Shown piece by piece: positions 36,300 to 43,511 of a stretch of 43,511 nucleotides of DNA. The translations under genes and the position numbers were made by a program. The DNA lies in the IMG/VR virus record IMGVR_UViG_3300036768_000511, positions 1-43,511 of that record. One strand, written 5' to 3'. Source of the DNA: a virus. How positions within the stretch are numbered: position 1 is the first letter of the stretch; each line of letters starts with the position of its first letter. A model generated the notes under the pieces. That model searched no databases and was not told where the DNA came from. It worked only from the letters and a program-made list of their open reading frames with translations.

Positions 36300-38120
36300 C
36301 TAGACATTCCTACCCTCGATAACGGCTAGTGGACGGCGACTGATGAGCCCGCGCTTGGCCAAGAGTTCGACGAGCCTTGTCGCCTCCGGCTTTCGTATTT
36401 TTAGCGCCGACCTGACATCCTCGACCGTCTTGGCGCCGTCCTTGATGGCGTCGTAGACCTCTCGTTGCTCGTCGGTGAGCACGGCGGATTCGTCGGGGGT
36501 GAACATTCCGACGGCACCGTGGAACCTGAGCCCGATGACGCTCCCTTCGCCGCCGAACCGCGATTTCGCGACGTTGAGGCGAGCTGAGGAACTGCCCCCC
36601 TTTGGGCACGGGTCGGTGTCGAGAAAGAGGGTGCCGGCGGCGTCGTATTCGAGAGTTCCGCTCTCCTTTCCGGCGCCAAGGAAGTCGGTCGCCGCCTTGC
36701 TGTCGTTGGCCTGGTAGTTCGCGCGGCTCGTCGAGGACACGACGATTGCGGTCGCTTGGCTTTTGCGCGTGAAGCTCTTGATTTCGTCGCCCATCCGAGC
36801 GACTGCCATGCGCGGGTCGTTGATATCGATGCGCATCGCTGCGTCCTGTAGGTAATCGAGCACGAGGACGGGCACCTGGCCGATGGCGTCGGCCTCGCGC
36901 GACCAGATGTCGCCGATCGACTCGCGGCCGAGCTCCGCGACCCGGAGCCCGGGCGCGTCACGTTCGACGATTTTTTCAAGCATCTCAGCATGTTCCGGAC
37001 CTAGCTCATAGAAGTAAAGCCATCCAAGTCGCGGCTGGTCCGGCGTCGCGGTCGCGGCGTACGCTTGCGCGACCGAGCGCGCGATGACCTGCCGGCGTGA
37101 CAACTCGCTGGACAGGTAGAGGACGGGCGAGGTGCGGCTGACGAATCGGGCCATCTGAAGGGCGAGCCCCGACTTTCCCTTTCCCGGCGGTCCGATGAGC
37201 ACATAGGTCGATTCCGGACGGAGCCCGCCGATCTTTTCGTCGAGCGGTTGGATGCCGCTCGGCCGCGCGGGCGGAAGCGGCCGCGCCCAGTCGATTCTGG
37301 CGGCCTCGGACGCGAGCGGGATGCGCGGCGGCTGGGTCGCGGCAACGATCGCGTCCCACGCTGCGCGGAATCCCTCCGGCGATTCGATATGAAGCGCACT
37401 CGGGTCCTTCACCCCTTCGCGCTCGAGCCGCTTGACGCGCGTTCCGAGGATCTCCGTGACCGCGCGCTCGAACTCCTCGCCTCCTCGGTCCGGCTCGCGC
37501 CAGAAATACAGCCGCTTGATTCCCGAAAGGTCGACGCCCTTGAGCGACTGCTTCACCGAGTTCGCGCCTGGGATGCCGAGCGCCGGAATGCCGTGCTGCC
37601 AGAGCGTCCAGCAGTCGGATTCGCCCTCGACGAGCACGAGCATGTCGAGCTCGCTGGCGTCGGCGAGGCGGTCAAGTCCGTAGGCGATGAGGGGTTTCCC
37701 CTTCGGCCAGCGCGACCCCTCTTTTGCGACGAGCGCTGTGCGGAGCTTCGTGGCGACGACGCGACCGTCTACATCGCGGTACGGGATCGCGACTCCCTCG
37801 GGCGTGTCTTCGAGTCCGAGGCTGCGGAGGTGATTTTCCGATAGACGCTTTCTTGCAGCGAGCAGTGCGACGGTGAGTTTCTCTCGGCTCTTCGAGGCGT
37901 TGTCATCGTTGGTGAATAGCTCAGAAGGCTTGAGTTCGAGCGCTTTGGTCACGTCGGCGAAATCGCAACCGGCGTGGCATCGGAGCAGCACTCGTCCGTC
38001 GCTGCCTGAGCCGATCGTAAGGCTCGCGTGCTGGTCGTCATGGGCAGGGCAACGGCCCTTCCATCCCTGGCCATTGCGCTTGGCGCCGATTCGGCGCGCG
38101 ATCTCCTCGGCGGTGATCAC
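36300..38120 (-). CDS. DNA primase-helicase (CHC2 zinc finger, TOPRIM, RecA-like helicase)
   Basis: This 606-residue protein starts at GTG 38120, overlapping the nuclease stop (GTGA). N-terminally there is a zinc motif (GRCPAHDDQHASL and LLRCHAGCDF), then TOPRIM (LVLVEGESDCWTLWQHGIPA). The helicase core carries Walker A IGPPGKGKSG and Walker B VPVLVLDYLQD. A C-terminal winged helix (TVEDVRSALKIRKPEATRLV) closes the protein. It is a T7 gp4-like bifunctional replisome enzyme that should unwind DNA and make primers. There is no phage DNA polymerase in the window, so a host polymerase is likely used. Confidence 0.92.
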   Translation of the reverse strand: MITAEEIARRIGAKRNGQGWKGRCPAHDDQHASLTIGSGSDGRVLLRCHAGCDFADVTKALELKPSELFTNDDNASKSREKLTVALLAARKRLSENHLRSLGLEDTPEGVAIPYRDVDGRVVATKLRTALVAKEGSRWPKGKPLIAYGLDRLADASELDMLVLVEGESDCWTLWQHGIPALGIPGANSVKQSLKGVDLSGIKRLYFWREPDRGGEEFERAVTEILGTRVKRLEREGVKDPSALHIESPEGFRAAWDAIVAATQPPRIPLASEAARIDWARPLPPARPSGIQPLDEKIGGLRPESTYVLIGPPGKGKSGLALQMARFVSRTSPVLYLSSELSRRQVIARSVAQAYAATATPDQPRLGWLYFYELGPEHAEMLEKIVERDAPGLRVAELGRESIGDIWSREADAIGQVPVLVLDYLQDAAMRIDINDPRMAVARMGDEIKSFTRKSQATAIVVSSTSRANYQANDSKAATDFLGAGKESGTLEYDAAGTLFLDTDPCPKGGSSSARLNVAKSRFGGEGSVIGLRFHGAVGMFTPDESAVLTDEQREVYDAIKDGAKTVEDVRSALKIRKPEATRLVELLAKRGLISRRPLAVIEGRNV

Positions 38121-38497
38121 GGCTCGATCATCCGCTTGACGGGGTTGAGCGCGTCCTCGAGCGAGCGCGCGAGGATGTAGATGCCACCGGCCGCCTCGAC
38201 TGCGGCCTGCCACGTGCGTTGTTCCGCCGTCTGGCGTGCGCGCGGGAGCTTGACCTCGATCGCGACGAAGAGACCGAGCGCGATTCCGTGGATATCCGCT
38301 TGGCCACGAACGCCGAAGCGGACGAGCGCCCCGAGTGAATTGCGTGCGGCGCCGGTGTTCGCGCGCCAGAAGACCGCGATCGGATTCTTGGCGCCTGCGA
38401 GGCCGCCGCGCGGTTGCAGCACGGCGCATCTTGGCATGTTCGCGAGTTCGCCGAGGATCTCGCGCTGAAGCGAGAATTCACCCAGGCGCCGAGTCAT
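38117..38497 (-). CDS. VRR-NUC domain nuclease
   Basis: This is a 126-residue protein from ATG 38497. It has the VRR-NUC core: FGVRGQADIHGIALGLFVAI with the catalytic Asp, EVKLPRARQTAEQRTWQAAV with the E-x-K pair, and GGIYILARSLEDAL at the end. Stand-alone VRR-NUC proteins next to SF2 helicases occur in phages and are thought to act on branched DNA. Overlaps with helicase (ATGA) and primase (GTGA) show operon coupling. Confidence 0.9.
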   Translation of the reverse strand: MTRRLGEFSLQREILGELANMPRCAVLQPRGGLAGAKNPIAVFWRANTGAARNSLGALVRFGVRGQADIHGIALGLFVAIEVKLPRARQTAEQRTWQAAVEAAGGIYILARSLEDALNPVKRMIEP

Positions 38498-39969
38498 GCA
38501 GCGCTCCCAATGCGGGCGAGCGCTGCCGCGATTTCCGCGCGCGAGAAGTCGGGCGCGCCGAAGATGGCCTTGTAACGGAAGATCGCCCAGCCAGGCTTGT
38601 AGCCGCGACGGCGACCCTCCGCGATGAGCTGCGCGAACCGATGCAGCCGTCGCGCGCGCGGGACGCGCCTCTGTCGCGCCTCGATCACGGCCTGCTTGTC
38701 GAGTTCGCGTTGTGCTTCGGCCTGCTCGCGCTCGCGCCGTTGCCGCGCCTCGAGCGCCTGGCGCTCCTCGATGGGGAGCCCGACGATTCCGCCGCACGAC
38801 GGGCATGTGCCGTCGTCGCGCATGCGGGCGAAGACGGTGAAGCACTTCGGGCAGGTATGTCGCGCGATCTCTCGCGGTTTCGTCGCGGTGAGCGAGAAGT
38901 CGCGTTCCTCGTCGGGGAGTCCGAGCCGCATGAGGTTGCCGGCGTGGTCGAGGATGAGGGCGCGGTGCTTTCCTGGCGCGGGCCGGAGAACGCGACCGAT
39001 CGACTGAAGATGCTTGACGAGCGATCGCGTCGGGCACGCGAGCACCGCGACCTCGGCCGCTGGGCAGTCCCAGCCCTCGGTGAAGACCTCGACGGACGTG
39101 AGCACCTCGACCTCCCCAGCCGCGAAGCGGGCCAGGATCGCGCGCCGCTCCTCGCGCGGCGTGGATGCGTTGATTTCCTCGGCCGCGACGCCGGCAGCGC
39201 GGAACGAGTCGCGCAGGCGGATCGAATGCGCGACGTTGACCGCGAAGACGATCGTTCGGCGACCGGCGGCGTACTGACGCTGCTTCCCGACGATATCACC
39301 GACGAGCACCGACGTGTTGCACGCGACGCCGAGTTGCTGCTGATTGAAGTCGCCTGTTGACGTGACGCGGACCTCGTGGAGCTTTGGGCAGTCGAACGCG
39401 CGAACGTCGTAGTCGACGAGGGCGCCGCGTTCGATGAGCTCGCGGACGGTCGCGCCGACGGTCACGGCGTCGAAGATATCCGCTAGACCGAAATTATCGC
39501 TACGCCACGGCGTGGCCGTGAGGCCGACGACGAACGCATGCGGGTACGCGCCGAGGATTTTGCGGTATGCCGGCGAGCAGGCGTGGTGAGCCTCGTCGAC
39601 GATGACAAGATCGGCGGGAGGAAGCGTGCGCCACCGGACGAGGGTCTGAACGCTCGCGACCTGGACGCGGGCCGAGAGGTCACGGCGCTTGTCCTGGGCC
39701 ATGATGACGCCAGATGGGACGCCAGCGCGAGTGAGCTTGTCGACCGATTGATCGACGAGCTCGCGCCTATGCATGAGGAAGAGGACGCCTTTGCCGCGTT
39801 CGACGGCCGGGCGTATCAGGCCGACGGACGCGACTACGGTCTTGCCTGCACCAGTTGGAAGGACGAGCAGCGCGCGGCGGCGACCGGCGCGCATGTGCGC
39901 GCGCAGATCATCAAGCGCTGCGCGCTGATAGTCGCGGAGGTCGAGCGTTTCTGATAGACGAGAAGTCAC
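38494..39969 (-). CDS. SF2 DEAH-box helicase
   Basis: This 491-residue protein starts at GTG 39969. Helicase motifs in order are DYQRAALDDL (Q-motif region), PTGAGKT (38-44), LMHRRELVDQ, IVDEAHHA (DEAH 125-128), GLTATPW, then domain 2 with TEGWDCPAAEVAVLACPTRS and QSIGRVLRPAPGK. A CPKC...CPSC zinc ribbon follows near residue 375-395, and a basic coiled tail. It is a RadD/phage-type ATP-dependent helicase for recombination or replication, adjacent to VRR-NUC. Confidence 0.92.
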   Translation of the reverse strand: MTSRLSETLDLRDYQRAALDDLRAHMRAGRRRALLVLPTGAGKTVVASVGLIRPAVERGKGVLFLMHRRELVDQSVDKLTRAGVPSGVIMAQDKRRDLSARVQVASVQTLVRWRTLPPADLVIVDEAHHACSPAYRKILGAYPHAFVVGLTATPWRSDNFGLADIFDAVTVGATVRELIERGALVDYDVRAFDCPKLHEVRVTSTGDFNQQQLGVACNTSVLVGDIVGKQRQYAAGRRTIVFAVNVAHSIRLRDSFRAAGVAAEEINASTPREERRAILARFAAGEVEVLTSVEVFTEGWDCPAAEVAVLACPTRSLVKHLQSIGRVLRPAPGKHRALILDHAGNLMRLGLPDEERDFSLTATKPREIARHTCPKCFTVFARMRDDGTCPSCGGIVGLPIEERQALEARQRREREQAEAQRELDKQAVIEARQRRVPRARRLHRFAQLIAEGRRRGYKPGWAIFRYKAIFGAPDFSRAEIAAALARIGSAA

Positions 39970-40005
39970 GATGCTACCCCGCGTGATAGGAGACGGCGCC
40001 CGAGG

Positions 40006-41271
40006 TCACGCACGCCTCGCTCTGCGAGCGGCGATGAGATCGGAGATACGCTCACGCGCCTCGCGGAGACGCGAGCGCTCGGCAGCGATGCGCTCGACGT
40101 CCTCGCGGAGCCACTCGACTGGAGAATGGTATCCAGATCGAGCGCGATTCCTGATGCGTCGTTTAAAGCTACCGAAGAGGTGGGCTTTGGAGATGCCGAG
40201 CAGTTTTGCCGCGCTGCCGGTATCGAGCCATTCGTCTTTCGATTGTTGGTACCTGTCGACGACGATGCCGTCTGCGAGGCGAAGCACGTCGCCGTCGGCG
40301 ACGATGTGCCGCTCGAAGAGCAGCCATGCGATCGCGTCACGCAGCAACGAACCACGGATCTGCGTATACCGTTGGATCGCTTCCCTTGTCGTATGCCCAT
40401 CGAGGATGGCTTGCTTAATCTCCTCGCCGAGTCTCTCCCACGTCGAGCGCGGCTTGACCTCTCTGTCGACTCCGCTGCGAGCTTGGAGGAGCGCGCGCGT
40501 TTCGATTTGACGTACGCGCTCGCGACTGATGCCGAGGCCTTCGCCTGCATCGGCGAGCGTTTTGTCCTCGACGAACCGACGGTAGAGGATCAGCCGCTCA
40601 GTCGGTGGGAGAGCATCTAGCCGCAGTCGCACCACATCGAACTGCGCCTCGCGGTGCATGCGTTCAATGGGATCCTCTGCCGGGGCAGCGACGGTCTCGC
40701 CGATGGTCACGTCTTTCCGAGATCCGCTGTAAGCCTGGCTCCCGCCGCTAGACGCGATCGGAGCATCGAGCGAGACGAAACCGCCCCACGCATCGAGCGC
40801 CGCGCGAATGCACCGCACCGAAGGCGGCGCATCGTTGCGCCGCGTATGCTTGATGAGCCACTGCGAGACCGCCTTGGCCGTGACCTCGGCGCCGGCCTCG
40901 CGGAGCGAGGCGCATGCCGCTAGGATCTGATGCTTCCAACCAGAAACGCGCTCAGGAACATGGATCATGTCGCTTGTATGAACAGCGCTCATGATCTCGT
41001 GCCGAATCCAGTAGGCGGCAAAGGTTGAGAAGCGCGACCCGTGCAACGGGTCGAAGGCCATCGCGGCGCGCGTCAGTCCGATCGCCGCGTGCTGTTCAAG
41101 GTCCTCGATTGGTATGCCGCATCGCCGCCACCTGGCGGCTATATATTTCGCTAGACGTATATTGCATAGCACGAGCTCGTCGAGAGCACGACGGTCACCA
41201 TGGTCGCGCCAGCGCGTCGCGAGCTCTCGCTCGTCCTCGGCCGTCAGTATGCGGTGTGAGCTTGCCAGCAT
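40006..41271 (-). CDS. Phage-encoded sigma-70 family factor with C-terminal extension
   Basis: This is a 421-residue protein. Region 2 is clear (LCNIRLAKYIAARWRRCGIP, IEDLEQHAAIGLTRAAMAFD, SRFSTFAAYWIRHEIMSAVH), with an R-H-E-I-x-x-A segment for -10 recognition. Region 3-like helices follow. Region 4 is LPPTERLILYRRFVEDKTLA then GISRERVRQIETRAL. About 140 further residues contain additional HTH-like stretches (GSAAKLLGISKAHLFGSFKR). It should redirect host RNA polymerase, perhaps to the repeat-flanked late promoters. It lies in the early leftward operon. Confidence 0.88.
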   Translation of the reverse strand: MLASSHRILTAEDERELATRWRDHGDRRALDELVLCNIRLAKYIAARWRRCGIPIEDLEQHAAIGLTRAAMAFDPLHGSRFSTFAAYWIRHEIMSAVHTSDMIHVPERVSGWKHQILAACASLREAGAEVTAKAVSQWLIKHTRRNDAPPSVRCIRAALDAWGGFVSLDAPIASSGGSQAYSGSRKDVTIGETVAAPAEDPIERMHREAQFDVVRLRLDALPPTERLILYRRFVEDKTLADAGEGLGISRERVRQIETRALLQARSGVDREVKPRSTWERLGEEIKQAILDGHTTREAIQRYTQIRGSLLRDAIAWLLFERHIVADGDVLRLADGIVVDRYQQSKDEWLDTGSAAKLLGISKAHLFGSFKRRIRNRARSGYHSPVEWLREDVERIAAERSRLREARERISDLIAARRARRA

Positions 41272-41492
41272 TGCGATGCCTCCATATCAGCGGCTTTTTG
41301 CTCAGCGCGTGCGAGTCGGCGGTCGAGCATCGCGTCTTGGCGCAAGCACTCGGCGCACAGCTTGACCACGCGCCCGGAAGGTAGCGTGTATCGCTCGTTG
41401 CTGCGCTTCGCTTCCTGCGGACGATTGCAAACGACGCAATCGTTTGGACCACGCACGCGCTTTGGCTTCTCGTGGCTCACAATGCCCTCCAT
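41244..41492 (-). CDS. Small zinc-ribbon protein
   Basis: This is an 82-residue protein with two CxxC pairs (CVVCNRPQEA and LCAECLRQDA), typical of a small zinc ribbon, and a charged helical C-terminus. It overlaps both the sigma-factor gene and the preceding small gene. No family was recognised; nucleic-acid or protein binding is likely. Confidence 0.7.
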   Translation of the reverse strand: MEGIVSHEKPKRVRGPNDCVVCNRPQEAKRSNERYTLPSGRVVKLCAECLRQDAMLDRRLARAEQKAADMEASQCWQAHTAY

Positions 41493-41647
41493 AGCAGCGC
41501 GATGGGATCAGCCACAGACGGCGAAAAATCCCAGCCGTAGAGCTTGAAGCCGTCGCGGACGCACCAGACGAGCCAGTCGCGAAAGAGAACGCGGTGGTGA
41601 TATCCGCTAGACAACTTCACGGCGTCACTCCGATCAACGGCGCGCAT
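41477..41647 (-). CDS. Small hypothetical protein
   Basis: This is a 56-residue protein from ATG 41647, which overlaps the end of the methyltransferase gene. It is Trp/Tyr-rich (YHHRVLFRDWLVWCVRDGFK, LYGWDFSPSVADPIALLW). Overlaps on both sides suggest coupled translation. It was not recognised. Confidence 0.55.
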   Translation of the reverse strand: MRAVDRSDAVKLSSGYHHRVLFRDWLVWCVRDGFKLYGWDFSPSVADPIALLWRAL

Positions 41648-42353
41648 AAAATAGGTCGAGCTGCTCGCGGGTCGCATTTAGACGGCGTATTGCTGCTTCA
41701 TGCCAGTGCGCCTCGCGTTCCCAGCCAGTCGCCCGTCGGCCATTGCGGATCGCGGCGGCGAGCGTGGTACCTGAGCCGGCGAACGGATCAAGGATCAATT
41801 CGTCCGCGTCGGTGAAATCGCGGACGAGCGATTCCATGAGCGACATCGGTTTTTGCGTTGTATGGATTACCTTATCGCCGTCGCTATACGACGTCGCGCA
41901 GCGCCACACGGCGGGCTTACCGCCGCCGTTCCAGCGCTTCTTGCCGCGCGAGTGCGCGATCGTAATCGCCTCGGCTGGAACTGCCGGCCGGTCGCCAGTG
42001 AATTGCGGCGTAGCGTTCTCTTTGACCCACAAGCCGGTGCGAACGAATTCAAGCCCATGGCGCTCGAGCGATTCACGCCAGAGGTGAGCCGACTCGAGAT
42101 CGGAGAAAACAATGACCCATCGACGAACAAGGCGCGCCGCCTGACGCGCGATTTCCTCACGAACCTCGTCTCGAAGAGGCGCGAAGAAAAGAGGAGTAAG
42201 TATCCCTCCGGCACGATGCCCATCGCCGCGAACGCTGTTCGCGTGGACGTGCTCCGAGTACGGCGGATCTGTAATCAGATGGTCAACGCTTTTATCGTCA
42301 AGCGTTTTTAATCCATCGATGCAATCGCCGAGGTGCAACGTCCAAGACGTCAC
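41634..42353 (-). CDS. DNA methyltransferase (DPPY, beta-type order)
   Basis: This is a 239-residue protein from GTG 42353 (GTGA overlap with the previous gene). Catalytic motif IV DPPY is at 29-32 (LITDPPYSE). The SAM motif DPFAGSGTTLAAAIRNGRRA comes near the C-terminus, the beta-class order of N6-adenine/N4-cytosine enzymes. A central target-recognition part (WVKENATPQFTGDRPAVPAE, VIHTTQKPMSLMESLVRDF) matches Dam/CcrM relatives. No restriction partner is seen, so it likely protects phage DNA or acts in regulation. Confidence 0.92.
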   Translation of the reverse strand: MTSWTLHLGDCIDGLKTLDDKSVDHLITDPPYSEHVHANSVRGDGHRAGGILTPLFFAPLRDEVREEIARQAARLVRRWVIVFSDLESAHLWRESLERHGLEFVRTGLWVKENATPQFTGDRPAVPAEAITIAHSRGKKRWNGGGKPAVWRCATSYSDGDKVIHTTQKPMSLMESLVRDFTDADELILDPFAGSGTTLAAAIRNGRRATGWEREAHWHEAAIRRLNATREQLDLFYARR

Positions 42354-42541
42354 TGCCGCATCCTCGCCACCACGACGCGCCAACCGAGCGGGAACCAACG
42401 CGGCTGCTCAGCGCGCCGCCAGCAGATTCCGACGCGGCCGCCGGTTGGAATCACGTCCTCGTCGAGATCCCAGCCGATTTGGAGATAGACAGAAATATCC
42501 GATCGCGGGACCATTGCGATGTAGCGCTTCGGCGGAATCAC
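42350..42541 (-). CDS. Small beta-rich hypothetical protein
   Basis: This is a 63-residue protein (YIAMVPRSDISVYLQIGWDL, GICWRRAEQPRWFPLGWRVV) rich in Trp and Arg. Start and stop overlap the neighbouring genes in ATGA/GTGA form. A small beta-barrel is plausible. It was not recognised. Confidence 0.6.
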   Translation of the reverse strand: MIPPKRYIAMVPRSDISVYLQIGWDLDEDVIPTGGRVGICWRRAEQPRWFPLGWRVVVARMRQ

Positions 42542-42741
42542 TGGGCCTGCTCCTCGGTGAGCTTAGTAACAGCGTACCGACGTAGATGCCGCAGCATCAC
42601 CCGCTCGCAGGATCGGCAGTACTTGCGCCCGCCGACGTAGACGATGCCGAGACGTTCGCATTGCCCGCCGAGGTGGAGATGCGCGCCGACGTAGTTAGGG
42701 CAGCGTGATGGTTTGTTCGGCGAGTCAGTTTTCATCGGCAT
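42538..42741 (-). CDS. Small Cys-motif protein
   Basis: This is a 67-residue protein from ATG 42741 behind GGAGGGG (ATG 42735 is a weaker choice). It contains Cys/His residues in RCPNYVGAHLHLGGQCERLG and KYCRSCERVMLRHLRR, consistent with one zinc site, and a helical basic C-terminus. It overlaps the tiny ORF upstream and the following gene. Confidence 0.6.
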   Translation of the reverse strand: MPMKTDSPNKPSRCPNYVGAHLHLGGQCERLGIVYVGGRKYCRSCERVMLRHLRRYAVTKLTEEQAQ

Positions 42742-42820
42742 TTGTCCCCTCCACACGCAGCGCGGTTAATTCGCGATAGACATCAAACAAAGCCGCTCGG
42801 TCAAGCAGCGCGACCGTCAT
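42725..42820 (-). CDS. Tiny ORF between repressor and Cys-motif gene
   Basis: This 31-codon frame (MTVALLDRAALFDVYRELTA, LRVEGTNADEN) starts inside the repressor's 3' end (ATG 42820) and ends inside the next gene. Its codon use is phage-like and it fills the only gap of this operon. Without a strong ribosome site it may rely on coupling. Confidence 0.4.
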   Translation of the reverse strand: MTVALLDRAALFDVYRELTALRVEGTNADEN

Positions 42821-43040
42821 GCGAGAGTTCGACTGCGCGCTGTTCGCTGACCTTGATCTTGAAGGCTCGCTCGACGGCAACGGCGACCTTGCCGCCGAAG
42901 TAGCGATACCCGCGCTCGACGTGGCCGAGCATCGTCGTCGAAATGCTCACGCCGGTTCGCGCGAAGAGTTCCTCGACGAACTGCCTGCGCGTCCAGCCTT
43001 TTGCTCGCCGAAACGCGAGAACAGGGTTCTCATGCGCCAT
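42801..43040 (-). CDS. Cro/CI-type repressor (HTH_3-like)
   Basis: This is a 79-residue single-domain protein from ATG 43040. The HTH is NPVLAFRRAKGWTRRQFVEE, LFARTGVSISTTMLGHVERG, YRYFGGKVAVAVERAFKIKV, with the S-x-x-T-M-L-G-H-V-E-R-G recognition stretch of XRE proteins. It has no C-terminal dimerisation or cleavage domain. The gene faces three palindromic operators, one of them between its own -35 and -10 boxes, so autoregulation is expected. The start falls about one base from the predicted transcript start (leaderless). Confidence 0.85.
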   Translation of the reverse strand: MAHENPVLAFRRAKGWTRRQFVEELFARTGVSISTTMLGHVERGYRYFGGKVAVAVERAFKIKVSEQRAVELSHDGRAA

Positions 43041-43047
43041 GGCCGGC

Positions 43048-43076
43048 ATGATGCTCCATGATGGAGCCGCCGTCAA
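43048..43076 (-). promoter_or_regulatory. Leftward promoter of the repressor operon
   Basis: TTGACG (minus strand, 43076-43071), a 17-base spacer and CATCAT (43053-43048) place the start near 43041, right at the repressor ATG 43040. Operator 1 fills the spacer and operator 2 abuts the -35 box. Confidence 0.6.
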
Positions 43077-43135
43077 GCTCCAAGTTGGAGCATTTTTTTT
43101 CTTGACTTCGACATCGGTCCGCTCCAATATGGAGC
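43053..43135. promoter_or_regulatory. Three palindromic operators GCTCCA-N3-TGGAGC
   Basis: Three 15-base sites share perfect half-sites: 43053-43067 (centre TGA), 43077-43091 (AGT) and 43121-43135 (ATA). The centres are 24 and 44 bases apart. Site 1 lies inside the leftward promoter, site 2 just behind its -35 box, and site 3 over the -10 of the rightward promoter. This is the classical layout for a lambdoid-like repressor switch. Confidence 0.85.
43102..43130 (+). promoter_or_regulatory. Rightward early promoter
   Basis: TTGACT (43102-43107), a 17-base spacer and CAATAT (43125-43130) predict a start near 43137, one base before ATG 43138. The -10 lies inside operator 3. An A/T-rich tract (eight T at 43093-43100) precedes it. 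Confidence 0.6.
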
Positions 43136-43137
43136 AC

Positions 43138-43362
43138 ATGAAGAACGACGGCACCTGCGAGCTCTGCGGATTCGCCACTTGCTCGGGACTCTGCGAATCA
43201 TGCGCGTGCGACGCGACGGAATCGTGTGAGTATTGCTCGTCGCAGCGCTGCGAGGGATGCGACGGAACGAAGGGCGACCACATGATGCACTGCGAATACG
43301 GTCTGCCCCGCTGGATGACTGATGACGACACGCGGACGGCGTACACCCGAGGTGGGCTGTGA
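43138..43362 (+). CDS. Cys-rich small protein, first early gene
   Basis: This is a 74-residue protein from ATG 43138. ATG 43129 lies inside the predicted -10 box and is therefore rejected. Within the first 56 residues there are 12 Cys and several His (TCELCGFATCSGLCESCACD, CEYCSSQRCEGCDGTKGDH, MMHC), suggesting two or more zinc sites; the C-terminus is polar. It occupies the Cro or early-regulator position opposite the repressor. It overlaps the next start (GTGA at 43359). The function is unknown. Confidence 0.75.
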   Translation: MKNDGTCELCGFATCSGLCESCACDATESCEYCSSQRCEGCDGTKGDHMMHCEYGLPRWMTDDDTRTAYTRGGL

Positions 43363-43511
43363 TCGACCCGGCCGCCGCAATCTTGGAGGCGAAGGAGCTC
43401 GGCCGCGAGCTCGGCGTTCTCGACGTGCTCGCGACGGTGCGGAAGGAGATCGAGTCGCACATGCGCTTGCAGCGTATCGCGATCGAGCACGGCGCGATGG
43501 AGCGCGCGCGG
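43359..43511 (+). CDS. Small charged helical protein, 5' part (continues at base 3)
   Basis: GTG 43359 overlaps the preceding stop. The frame runs off the window end and, through the 122-base terminal repeat, continues at the start of the window to the stop at 183-185. See the entry at 1-185 for the whole protein. Confidence 0.75.
   Translation, partial: MIDPAAAILEAKELGRELGVLDVLATVRKEIESHMRLQRIAIEHGAMERAR
43390..43511. repeat. Terminal direct repeat, copy 2
   Basis: Identical to positions 1-122. It supports joining the ends into a circle of about 43,389 bp. Confidence 0.95.

Noticed and set aside
36191-36307. Short frames between primase-helicase and the DUF5131 gene (38-codon Arg-rich ORF at 36307-36191; a better-looking frame [20 protein letters not shown] from TTG 36288)
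   Set aside because: The first is Arg-rich and unlike a protein; the second has protein-like codons but no credible start or end before running into the next gene. It may be a remnant, but I cannot support a gene.

Overview
The window is a complete or nearly complete genome of a GC-rich, contractile-tailed phage (myovirus). The first 122 bases are identical to the last 122, and one reading frame runs intact across the joint, so the sequence is best read as a circular or circularly permuted molecule of about 43.39 kb opened inside a gene. The structural module is Mu-like: DUF935-type portal, S49 protease with scaffold, gpT-type major head protein, sheath, tube, tape measure and baseplate. I see no transposase, integrase or rRNA. 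The host is probably a GC-rich proteobacterium or similar; the sequence does not allow a finer call.

Layout. The control switch is at 43.04-43.14 kb. A Cro/CI-type repressor gene (minus) and a Cys-rich small-protein gene (plus) diverge from promoters carrying three copies of the palindrome GCTCCA-N3-TGGAGC. Both transcripts look leaderless. Rightward, across the joint to about 5.8 kb, lies an early operon of small, often overlapping genes: a DUF3799/RecE-like exonuclease, SSB, several zinc-binding small proteins and three paralogues of an unrecognised helical-repeat family. From 5.8 to 8.1 kb there is a run of Ser-(Arg/Trp)-alternating ORFs built from degenerate GGTCGN hexamers.

Leftward from the switch (43.0 to 35.4 kb) come small proteins, a DPPY methyltransferase, a sigma-70 family factor, an SF2 helicase, a VRR-NUC nuclease, a primase-helicase and a Gp37/Gp68 (DUF5131) protein. 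A ParB-like gene has its own promoter at 35.3 kb and is followed by a ribbon-helix-helix gene. At 33.45-33.99 kb there is a repeat region with 11-bp iterons, alternative hairpins and about 24 GGWCC motifs. It sits just upstream of the late operon (33.3 to 8.1 kb, minus): HTH regulators, terminase, head, tail, baseplate, fibres and lysis genes. The tail chaperone carries a canonical -1 slippery site.

The parts I find least explained are (i) the 5.8-8.1 kb hexamer-repeat gene cluster, (ii) the paralogue trio at 3.5-5.75 kb, two members of which share a double-hairpin leader, and (iii) the helically phased repeat array beside the RHH and ParB-like genes. All functional names are read from motifs and gene order by eye; no database search was run.
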